Shown: positions 49,350 through 59,796 of the stretch, one piece after another | Layout: each line of letters opens with the position of its first letter | Position numbering within the stretch: the first letter of the stretch is position 1 | From: Primula veris | Lineage: Eukaryota; Streptophyta; Magnoliopsida; Ericales; Primulaceae | Assembly (NCBI GenBank): GCA_963682055.1 | Contig: OY821749.1 | Span: 1,352,336 to 1,416,335 of the forward strand | Direction of reading: 5' to 3' | Length of the DNA: 64,000 nt | Notes under the pieces: model-generated | What the model was told of the DNA's origin: nothing | Database searches by the model: none | The model's input: only the letters and a program-made list of their open reading frames with translations | Made by a program: the position numbers and the translations under genes

Positions 49350-50202
49350 AGCGGTGTACGCTTTTATATCAATTTGTACCGATCGATCGATTTTTGAATC
49401 GAACCAAACAATTTGGTATCGAAAATTCGGTATACCGATTTTTTGGTACGATACAACCGAACAAAAATTTAAAGGTTGGTTCGGTTTCGCACTGCAAAAT
49501 AATGTTTGATTTAGTGAGAGTTAAAAGCTGTCACAAAACTGTCGCTAATTTAAAAAACTGCCACAAATCTGTCGCAAATTGACTAAACTGTCACAAAGCC
49601 GTCACAAAAACCGTCACAAATAAGCTCGTAACAAAAAATACCGTCACTAATCCCGTCGCTATTTGGGTATTTTTTTTAGTGTCGGTATCCATTTCGTATG
49701 TTTGGTATAATACCGAACCGAACCAAACATTAAAATTATAAAATATATAGAAATTTACACATAGTTATAAGTTACAAATAAACTGTATTATATTTTAGTT
49801 TAATTTTCTTTACGACTTATTTTCATATTTACGAAGTCAAATACAATAATTTCGTGTTTCTCCATTTTCTTGTCTCGTATTTTAAAATAATTCTTATTTT
49901 ATTAGCGTTTACTATTTTAATCAAGTTCACGATAAATGTAACAAATATAATAACAGTTGTACAAGTTTTATTTTTATAAACTTTTTGCTATTTTATTGTT
50001 ACCAAGAATTGTCTTTTGATAATAGTAATGTTTCGGTATAAAACGAAAAACCGAACCGTACCAACCGAAAAAGTCGGTATACCGACTTTTTCAGTTCGGT
50101 TATGGTATAATTTTTTTCAAACCAAACAAGTTCAGTTCGGTATTGATATATGGTAAAAAAAAATGGGTACCGAAATAACGACTAATAACTCATGGCACAC
50201 CT
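49350..50202. mobile_element. CCGAAC/GGTATACCGA-rich element carrying a nested CACTA MITE
   Basis: The ends are built from 'accgaaccg', 'ggtataccga' and 'ttcggtt' words, with an AT-rich centre. The termini are roughly inverted (AGCGGTGTACGC left; AGGTGTGCCATGAG as reverse complement of right). The target duplication is not clear. A CACTA MITE is inserted at 49490-49681. Confidence 0.5.
49490..49681. mobile_element. CACTA-type MITE, copy 1 (nested)
   Basis: A 192-bp element starting CACTGCAAAATAATG and ending TTTTTTTTAGTG, with the 3-bp target duplication TCG at 49487-49489 and 49682-49684. The interior consists of 'ctgtcacaaa' and 'ctgtcgctaa' words. It is the reverse-oriented relative of 52068-52260. 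Confidence 0.85.
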
Positions 50203-51131
50203 AATTAATGCATTACTAAACATAATGGATATAAATGTGCATGGGTCCATATCTTGTTTCCATGGGAGAGCATTTTGGATCCAAAAACACTTTTTTTTAC
50301 TCCACTATAATGACCGTACACGGTGCTAAAAATATATTTTATTTTATTTTGAAAATATGGTAAAAAGAGATTGTAGGGAAATAATATGCCAACATAGTTA
50401 AAATGCTAAATATTTTCCTAGGACGGGTAGTTTGGTCGCAACTGAATTAACTAGATAGAGACAGTCGGATGCTGTAGTCTTTCATTTTGAAAAAAAATAT
50501 GAAAAAATATATTTTGATCAAAATATTTAAATTTTAGTGTTTCAGCCCGCATTTTAGGTCAGTCCATGTGGGTCACCTAAATTTAATTGAGCCACACATG
50601 TAATAAATGTAATCAAGGTTTTCAAAGTTTCTATAAACATAGAATTTGTGGTGTATTTTGAGTAAAAAAAAAAACTATTTTTTTAAATGTATTTTGACTT
50701 GAGAAAAACTAGAACAACGAGAAACTAGCTTTTTTAGCATCAGATAAAAAAAATGTACTTTTCATTGGAACTAAGAGTTGTGTAGATATGGCTTGCAATT
50801 AGACATTTCATGTAAAATATGATAAAGAAATAATAATAATGTGTATACGGATATCCTTAAACACTTAGATATTTATAGGTCTTCGCTCTTGTACTCGAAA
50901 TTTATTGTATAAAACTCTTTTTGACAGTTTTAGTTAAAAAAATTATTGCGTAAGTTAAATATTTCTTAGTGTATTGTATAAAAAACATTATCAAAATATG
51001 CAATTCAAAGTTTTGAAAATACTATACGTCTGGGTAATCATGTTAACAAACATGGATTCATATATATATTTAGTCTTTTGCTTTATGCATACACATTTTC
51101 ATTAATACAGATGGTAATGGTACAAATCAAA

Positions 51132-51273
51132 CCACGTAATAAAAACTCAGCCTACTAAAAACTCAAATAAATATATTGGAACCCTGATTTGATTCTATCC
51201 TCAATTTAATTAATATTAATTAAAAAAATTATTTTTATTTTTATTTTTAGTAGATTGAGTTTTTATTATGTGG
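51132..51273. mobile_element. Short inverted-repeat element
   Basis: Arms of about 30 bp: 'ccacgtaataaaaactcagc' plus 'ctactaaaaa' on the left. The right end, reverse-complemented, is 'ccacataataaaaactcaat' plus 'ctactaaaaa'. The loop is AT-rich. This is a MITE-like hairpin of unknown class. Confidence 0.6.
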
Positions 51274-51771
51274 CGTGACTTATACCCCACCCCACTAATA
51301 CAGCCGCCGTCTGTATCAAGCAGACAGCGTTTGTATTTAACAGATGGCATATATTTATCTTGTGATATAGCTAGTCCTGTAAACAAACATGGCCTACATA
51401 TACGATACTTTCGAATCAGTACGTGCTAGCGAATCGGCGAAATATCTTAGCGCAAGTGGAATCAAAACGGTTTTGAATTTGTTTCTTCTAACATTTATTT
51501 GATTCATTTTTAGATGTATTGCTCTTGTCTTTTCTTTGATACTTATAAAGAATGCTTCACATTATAAAAAAACGACCTGTCTAGCTAGTTTTCTTTCACA
51601 ATAAAGTAAATTACTTACTTCAAAAAGTTGTAGAAATTTTTGGAATTTTGTATTAGAAAACGACGTGCTTGTCTATCTATCTATTTTTATCACTTCTTTT
51701 TATAATTAATATGTCAATTAACCTTGCATGCACGGCTCAAAACTAAGAAATACTGATCCATGAACAACCGA

Positions 51772-51960
51772 CACTACAAGAAAATGACAGCTTACCATCA
51801 GAATCTCTGTTGCTAAATCGATGGTAAAATGAATGTCGCTAAATTTACCAACAGTTTACCCACAGTTTTTGTTGCTAAAATGTTGTTAAAATTTAGCGAC
51901 ACTCGTTATACCAACAGTTTTCAAAAAATAAACCGTTGCTATTTTGATTTTTTCTTTTAA
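51772..51960. mobile_element. CACTA-type MITE, left end only
   Basis: Begins CACTACAAGAAAATGACAGC, a typical CACTA terminus. The interior has repeated 'ttgctaaa' and 'accaacagttt' words. The expected TTTTCTTGTAGTG right end is absent; the sequence stops resembling the family near 'gattttttcttttaa'. Confidence 0.55.
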
Positions 51961-52067
51961 CCCTAGTTAAGTATGAGATAATTTGTTAATTTTAATCTAT
52001 CAAAATTGGGAAGGACGTATCTTGCATATGTACATTTGTCACCATGAAAAACAAGACAATAATAATA

Positions 52068-52260
52068 CACTACAAAAAAATAGCCAAATAGCAACGGGAT
52101 TAGTGACGGTATTTTTTGTTACGAGCTTATTAGCGACGGTTTTTGTGACGGATTTGTGACAGTTTAGTCAATTTGCGACATATTTGTGACAGATTTTTAA
52201 ATTAGCGACAGCCTTGTGACAGCTTTTGACTTTAAATAAATCAAACATTATTTTGTAGTG
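52068..52260. mobile_element. CACTA-type MITE, copy 2
   Basis: A 193-bp element with CACTACAAAAAAATAG at the left and TTATTTTGTAGTG at the right. It is flanked by the 3-bp duplication ATA (52065-52067 and 52261-52263). Its interior ('gtgacggtattttttgttac', 'gagctta') matches the complement of 49490-49681, so both belong to one family. Confidence 0.9.
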
Positions 52261-53835
52261 ATAGTACTCTATATATATAATATAAGAGATTATTATTTAT
52301 TAATTAAGTGTATAATCATGCAAGTTGTAATTGAATTGTGCGCAGTGTATATAAATAACGTTAAATATTCTAGAACAACAACTGGCTAACCACAATTTCA
52401 AGTCAATTTTCCAAAAGAAGAATAAAATTAAACTCTCTTTCAAAAAGACTAACCAAATATCTATCTCAACTTGATAAATTGTCGCACTCAATGTTTGAAC
52501 GTGTCCACTGGTTATTCGAGATACTTATATATACATACAATAGATAATAATGCATGTACTAATTTTTTTTTAGATATATATTGATGGTCTCTTTTAGTTA
52601 AATAAGAGAGTTGTTGTTTTAGTAGTAAAATTGGACATTAAGGTAGTGGAATGGTAGAAGTTCAAATCATATCAGTTTATTTTTTCTAAAATATTATGTT
52701 TGTTAGTTTGAAATTATCAAATTTACTTAATGTCCATTGTATTTTCTCAAACAATATTACATAAAAAATTATTTTATTTCCCAATGCCATTTGTCTCGAC
52801 TTTATATCTATATACTATTAGTTTATTTGAGACGGTCTTATCAAGCTTTGAAACAATTATTTATAAAAAAAATCCTATTAATTTACAAAATTACAAAATA
52901 GTAGTAAACAAATTTTACATCAAAATTAAAAGAAAAATAACTGTCATCTAATTATTAAGTTTACTTTTAACTGCATTTTATCATAAATTATAATTGAACA
53001 CTGCCATCAAATTCATTCTCTCTCTCAACCATAATTGTCTCTCCTTTCATCGAAAATTCTACCATAAGGAGTTACATATTTTTTCTTAGATTCACACTCA
53101 TCGGGTGAACAGTTCCGCTAGTTTATTTTATTCTATGTTGAACGTAGAATTAGTATTTTCTTGTTCGCTTTTGAGTTTTGATACCGTATTCTCAAATAAA
53201 TTAAAAAATTAATATATTATGCCAAATAAATAAATGGATATACAAATATACTGGTGGTACAAGGCTACAATAGGACTCGGATCATACACGGGAAATGAAG
53301 AATATTCTATTGTATCAAAAGGTTCATAAAAATTTACATTTTGATCCCAAGATTTAGAAGAAACAAAAAACAATCCAAAATTGTATATTTTGTGAACTTT
53401 TTTGTAACTTAAACATGTAAAATAATATATAAGTAAATTTTAATAGTTATGTCTCAAATCCTTTTTATTTTTTTTAAATTAATCGTCGTATCAGTCACAT
53501 ATCCATTAGAGAACAACCGTGCAGTGCCGTCTCTAGTATTTTGGAGACTCAAAGCCGATAAAAAAAAATGGACCCTAAATACTAACATTACTTTAACTAT
53601 TAAAATATATAAAAAAACGTTCGAATTGATAATTTATTCTTTTTCCCATCATGTTTTAAGTAAATAATCTGACACAACCGCACCTGATAAATTATCATAA
53701 TAAATTACTGAATCAATCATATACACAAAATTGATAATAAATATATCCAATTAAAATATTAATTTAAAACCCCCAAATTTAGTTGTCTAAATCATCGGCA
53801 AAAAATTCATGAGTCGTATGCCATATGAATAAACC

Positions 53836-54377
53836 GGATCCATTTTTTTTGTCCTACTTTTTTTAGGTTAGCCTATCCTAGTTTTTTTGGGGTAATTCGA
53901 TCAAAAGCACCATCCAAGGTTCAACAAAAAGAGTAGTTAAAAAAAATTTCTTAATGCGATTACGATACGTTATTTTAGAGTAACACTACCGTAAACTCGG
54001 TAAATGTGTGGCAACCACTAAAAACCCAACACTTATTAATGAACCAAAAATAACTGATACCCTAAAATTAAAACTAAAATATTCTATTGGTTGACACACT
54101 AAATTATAGTGCACCGTATGAAAATAAAAATAAAAATCAAATTTATCAACCGTACCGTAAAAGTATCTGATGCATTTCAAATACGTTACGTAAAAAATAA
54201 AAATTAAATTTATCAATCGTACCGAAAAAATATCGGATATATGTAATCGTGTCAACCCTTTTTTTACTTATTTTTTTTATAGTTTAGATTGACCATTAAA
54301 TTGGATTATTTTTTATCCAATGACCCATAAAAACTAAGATAGGCCACCCTAAAAAAATTAGGACATAAAAAATGAAT
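53836..54377. mobile_element. Mutator-like non-autonomous element (542 bp)
   Basis: A perfect 11-bp direct repeat ATGAATAAACC flanks it at 53825-53835 and 54378-54388. Terminal inverted repeats run about 50 bp: 'tgtcctactttttttaggtt' and 'agcctatcctag' at the left; 'tgtcctaatttttttagggt' and 'ggcctatcttag' as reverse complement of the right. Long TIRs with a 9-11 bp target duplication are characteristic of Mutator-like elements. There is no transposase. Confidence 0.85.
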
Positions 54378-55228
54378 ATGAATAAACCTCCAAATCTATT
54401 AGACTTTCAGAGGAGAGTAATTTTGTTTAATCTATTTTGAGTTCATCAAATCAAAATTAACTTATAAGTAGTGACGTAAATACTTTATTTACGTGTAAGA
54501 GTAGAAAATTAAGAACATTTGTTATGCTTTTTGAGAGACCGAAACTGTTATGTGTTTTTTTTTCTTTATTTGGAAATAAAACTTGGATTTTTTTGTGTGG
54601 CCAGTTGTATATTAATAGTAAAAATAAAATGTTATTATTTCTTAGGAGTATATTAGTAATTTCATATATAAGGAAAAAAAAAGGGCCCTTATAATTTTGA
54701 TAGCCCCAGTTTTATGCTTTTAAAATTTGGCTCTATCGTCGTTCCAATAACGGCGGTACCAATACCGTATGATACTATATGCAACAAAATATATATGTAT
54801 CACTTCGACAACAACCGTGGTATCAATTGTATAATGTGATAACAATATTCTAAAAGTCGCAAAACGACGGACATCAGACAGACGAAATTAGCCGTCTAAC
54901 GTCTAATCACCGTTTAGACGCCGTCTAATTTGAGTTTAATCCCCTTAATTTGTCTAATGTCTTACGTTTATAGACTTCAGCTACAGTATAAACGTCGCAT
55001 AATTATATAGGATATTGTGTACAGATTAGAAATTAGGTGGACTAAATAAAAATAGTTAAAGCGTGTTGAATTGAATACCATGTTGTCAGATTTAAGATCT
55101 CAAAAGTACATTACATAACATTCCGACAAATCTCCGTGTTTTGAGGTAGTCTTATATATACATAAATATTCCCTTTATATATATATATACAAAATATACA
55201 TAAATATATTTATAAAAAATATAGAAAG

Positions 55229-57906
55229 ATGGCTCTTCAGGAAAATGGAAATGGTAGATACAGAAGAATAGATTATAATGTTGATGAAAATGAAATAATA
55301 GCAAATAATAATAATAGCAAGGCAAAGAAATATGTAATGGCATGTGCACTTTTTGCCTCTATCAACTCTGTTCTTCTAGGATATGGTGAGTTTATTTTTA
55401 TTTTTATTTTTATTTTTTCAATTATTTAACTATTTGTTTGAGAGATATTTTTGTTCACTTCTGTACATGGTAGACTCGATTAATTTTTACAGCTTATATA
55501 ATTCTTTTGTTGGATATAGGCGTAAACAGGATAAAAACCTGGGGTGCCGAAACGTTATTTTGAACAAATTATATTTAAAATATATGATGAAATATGATGA
55601 TTAAATTTTTTGGGGTGTGTCGCACGGTCTATACGTGGCATTGTGCTTGGTGGTAAGTTAAAAGTTCTTGTCTTATACAATGCTAAAGTTACAAGCTGCG
55701 TGTACTCGGGTGACAAGATTCTAGCGGTGAATTATAACGAGTTTAGCAACTGGAAAGACTTATGTTGTGTTTAGAACATATTTTCAGATTTGATGAATTT
55801 TTGTAGACTTAAATTAATGACTTATTATTGAAATTAGACACCAACAAACAAGCCTAAAGAAGCAGCCCAACTGTGAGGCGAGAGACCGCGTTTAAGTTGA
55901 AAAATAATGTAATTTAATTATGCAATTGAACTCAAAGTTACAATATAGACAAATGATAAACCATGAAATATTACACCACTTCTAAATTTAATGTTTAAAA
56001 GTCCATATATTTGAATGAGAACCTAACTACTATATCATTCACTTCTTCTGAAGAACTGTAATTCATTTTGTTGTTTAGACTGTTTAAGTTGTGATTGTGT
56101 TTTAAGACTTGAGTTGATGTTAAAACTAGTGCAAAATTTGGCGAGTCATGGTAGTGTACATTTGCTTGTAGATTTCTCATTTAATCCACTAATTTGTTAA
56201 TTCTCTCAAGCACTGATATTGTTATAGTTATCTCAGCCTGTGACATCGCTATTTTGATCTGCAGATGTAGGTGTTATGAGCGGCGCAATAATATTCATCA
56301 AGGAAGATTTGAAAATAAGTGAGTTTCAAGAAGAGCTCCTCGTCGGAATATTAAGCATTATTTCGACATTTGGTAGCTTAGCTGCTGGCAGAACATCGGA
56401 TGCTATAGGGAGAAAATGGACAATGGCATTGGCCGCTATTATATTTCAATCAGGTGCATTAATAATGTCACTCGCCCCCTCCTTTACCGTACTGATGATT
56501 GGCAGACTATTAGCTGGGATTGGGATAGGATTCGGTGTTATGATCGCGCCTGTATATATTGCCGAGATAGCACCAGCTGTCGCCAGAGGGTCGCTCACTT
56601 CGTTCCCCGAAATATTCATCAACTTAGGTATTGTTAAGTTGCCAATTTTACTAATCAAATTGTTAGTAGGATCATTTTTTCAGTCATATATATTATTCTC
56701 CAAAACTAGTCATCAACTCATTTTAAAAGCCACCCCAATTCTAGATAGGCCTTAAACGTGCTGTTTTAAATAAAATAATCGCAATTTTTTTGTGTGATTA
56801 TTGTTCTGATAGAGAATTAAACCTATTGCATACGATTTGATACCATGTTAAATTACCACTTGTAACAAGTTAAAGCTGTTAATAGGGGTAAAGCTTTAAT
56901 GCCGTGTAATTTTCTAACAGGTATCCTCCTCGGATATATATCTAACTATATATTTTCGGGACTTCCTGTGAATTTAAATTGGAGGGTAATGCTCGGAGTG
57001 GGGATTCTCCCTTCGGTTCTTATCGGATGTGCTCTTTGTATAATCCCTGAATCACCTAGATGGTTAGTAATGCAAAACAGGATCGACGAAGCAAGAGAAG
57101 TACTTCTCAATACGATAGAAAGGGAAAATGAAGTGGAAGAGAGGTTGGCGGAAATACAAGTAGCAGCTAACACAGATAGAAACGAAAAGAACGAGGTTTG
57201 GAGAGAGCTCATGTATCCATCTCCGGGAGTTCGTCGTATGCTAATAGCCGGATGTGGTATCCAATTGTTTCAACAAGTTACTGGTATCGATACGACGGTC
57301 TATTACAGTCCTGTTATTTTCCAAAGCGCGGGAATAAAAAATGAAACAAAGCTTTTAGCAGCAACAATGGCGGTTGGGGTTACGAAAACGTTGTTTATTT
57401 TGGTAGCTATATTTTTAATTGATAGATTGGGTAGAAAACCTCTACTCTATGTGAGCACCATTGGGATGACCATTTGTTTGTTCGGTTTAGGGCTTATCCT
57501 ATCGTTACTCGGAAACAGTCCGTTGGGAATAAAATTGGCGATTTTATCAGTATGTGGAAATGTGGCATTTTTTTCGGTGGGATTAGGCCCAATTTGTTGG
57601 GTTCTAACATCAGAAATATTTCCGCTCAGGTTAAGAGCTCAGGCTTCCTCGTTAGGGGCAGTTGGCAGTAGGGTTAGTAGCGGGATTGTGGCAATGTCTT
57701 TTCTTACCATTTCAGATATGATTACGGTTGGTGGGACTTTTTTCATGTTTTCAGCGATTTCTGTTTTTGCGGTGATTTTTGTTCGTTTTTGTGTTCCGGA
57801 GACTAAAGGGAAATCTTTGGAGGAAATTGAAACAATGTTCCAAACAGTAGGGACAGGGCTTGAATTGGAGCTAGAAGATGTTGAGCACTTAGTACAGAGA
57901 CAATAA
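55229..57906 (+). CDS. PLT4: Polyol/monosaccharide transporter, PLT4-like (3 exons, 501 aa)
   Basis: A major-facilitator sugar-alcohol/H+ symporter with 12 membrane helices, expected in the plasma membrane. Exons are 55229-55385, 56265-56627 and 56921-57906, with GT-AG junctions in phase. After a 34-residue cytosolic N-terminus, helix 1 leads to GYDVGVMSGA across the exon 1/2 junction. Then come the loop 2-3 signature GRTSDAIGRKW, APVYIAEIAPAVARGSLTSF, NLGILLGYISNY across exons 2/3, PESPRWLVM, the helix 7 region FQQVTGID, the loop 8-9 signature IDRLGRKPL, GPICWVLTSEIFPLRLRAQ and the terminal PETKGKSLEEIE. The C-terminal tail ending in EDVEHLVQRQ and the MACALFAS start match the Arabidopsis PLT4 (At2g20780) branch better than PLT1-3, 5 or 6. 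All key motifs are intact, so it is probably functional; the substrate is not shown by the sequence. Confidence 0.92.
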
Positions 57907-59796
57907 GTTGGAAAGCGTTATCGATTTCTAAAATATGGATGATTGGTATATCTGTTGGTACATTTTTTCTGAATTATAGCGATTCGTCTTCTCCTTTCGT
58001 CATTCGTCTAAAATTATATACTCGTTTTTCGTCCTGCAGAAGAACATCTTCGGCGTTGGTAATATCTATTTCTAAGACTGAAATCATCTGCTTTTAGAAA
58101 GCGTTTTATCTTTTTGCCTCGATGCAGAATGTAATACAAAAATCTCCAATGTTAAACAGACTTGTCAATATTATAGGTTATAAGGGCTTGCCTGCAACAT
58201 TTGAGCAAACCTATGAAAAATCTTAAAAAAACTCGGCATTTGGGTTGGTTGTTAGAACGAACCGCCAAGAAGAAGAAAAGGCACACAAATAGGCCAGCGC
58301 TTATAAACTTGCACACATCAGAAGTTTTTCTTGATGTTTTTTTTTTCTGTGTACCTGATCTCACAAAACAATGGTTTTTTTACCATCCCAGCTACCATAT
58401 TAGTGGAGATATAATCCTTGATCAGTTGAACATTCGAGTACGACAGGATATCCGAGAATGGAAGGCTAATTTTTGAAAAAGACGTTTAGGATTTCAGCAA
58501 CTTCGGAAGAACGAATTTATCCCACCAAAATTATAACAGCAAGACACAAACCGACACCAGTCTGTCTTATAGTTCAAATTAATGCGTTCCGGTCAAACTC
58601 TAAGTATCGAATCATTGCTGAATCTTATATATTAATTTCATCTAGTTTCTCATAAACCCCAAATTTAAACCGTTTCACCTAAAAACAATGAATAATAATA
58701 GTTATAATTACTAGATGGACTGCATAATGACACTAAAATTGCATTGGTAAAAAGAGTCATCATGTTGTTGATAAAGAAGATGTAATGAAAAAATATCTCC
58801 TTATCAAATGTCACAGCTGATGAAAGTCGCGTTGACTGAAAATGATTAGAAACAATCGTAGAACGTTTCAGTAGTTATCTTTTGTGTACGGTATCAAACG
58901 GAATTCCACTCGACAGCCCGAGTGTCGATCGTTTTTTTAGTAAGATAAGTATTGTGTTAAAAATACAGATTTCGAGGAATATAAACATGCATGTGATATA
59001 TCGGTTTTTACTTCATTTTTTTTTAATTCACAACCCAGGTTTTGCAAAATCCGGGGATCGTTTTCCACCTAACCACATCCATCTCTTTCCACAGCAACAC
59101 TTCATAGCTGCCTCGTGGTAGATTTCTACATCTGCTTCTAAAAAGTATATTTCCGCCTCAGGGCAAAATGTGTTACAAAGATGAAAGATCTCTAAGAATT
59201 GCAGGCAAATTTAAATTGAAAAAGACGTGAAGGACTTGAGCAACTTCCAAAGCACGCAAAAATTATAACAGCAAGAACACAAGCTAAAATAGGCAAGTGT
59301 GGAAAGTTGTTGAAACCAGCATCATGATAAACAAAAGGGAGGCTATATTGGCCATGTGATTTAAACATAATCTCGAATGGAAAGCCACCACATCCCTACA
59401 ATAGAAGAAAAACAACGAGAGCCTGAACATCTCAGGCGATTTACCTTAATTGAAGCTTTTAAGAAGGATATATGCTGCATGCTTGCAAATGAACAGGAAC
59501 TACACTCGACATCTACACAGGTCACATAAAACTTAAAAAATTACCAGGGATTTATTATAAAATGAATTTAAATTACTCGCGAGTACCATTGGCAGGATCA
59601 ATAAAAACCCAATCCAAAAATCATTTCAAGTGATTCACAATGTACGATTATTAATCAAAATTAAACATCTTCATAATTTACGGTACACAATACAGTATAG
59701 TGCGACATACTTAACCAACAGAGTTCCTCATCCATCGTATCGAAATATAAGATGGAGAATTTTCGTAATACAATCTTCCAGAACAAGCAGAGAAGC
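57907..59796. other. Convergent spacer between PLT4 and VIP5
   Basis: Lies between the 3' ends of two converging genes. Two partly duplicated blocks occur: about 58085-58570 and 59125-59300 share 'catctgctt(t/c)ta', 'gcctc..gca.aatgt.atac', 'ttgaaaaagacgt' and 'aaaattataacagcaaga' in the same order. The second adjoins a decayed VIP5-like segment. No intact gene is seen. Confidence 0.5.
59050..59146 (-). pseudogene. Decayed fragment resembling the VIP5 Plus3-exon end
   Basis: Plus-strand words 'gatcgttttccacctaacca', 'catccatctctttcc', 'cagcaaca(c)ttca', 'gcctcgtggtagatttct' and 'acatctgcttc' follow the order of 62031-62150 in VIP5 ('catcgtttcttcccctagcc', 'acatccatctctc', 'gcagcaacattcaa', 'cgccacgtggcagatttctt', 'aacatctgcttc'). 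The internal gap is about 16 bp. In VIP5 this stretch codes for the NVAAEKDRLRREMD region. The copy has indels and no open frame. Confidence 0.6.

Larger units (their letters stand above)
46734..55228. other. 8.5-kb gene-free region with scattered DNA transposon relics
   Basis: Strongly AT-rich, and no frame is recognisable as a protein. It contains a GGAAACG-rich segment (about 46914-47069), a 427-bp direct duplication, several MITEs (listed separately), and otherwise unique AT-rich DNA, notably 50203-51100 and 52264-53830, where I see nothing specific. Confidence 0.5.
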
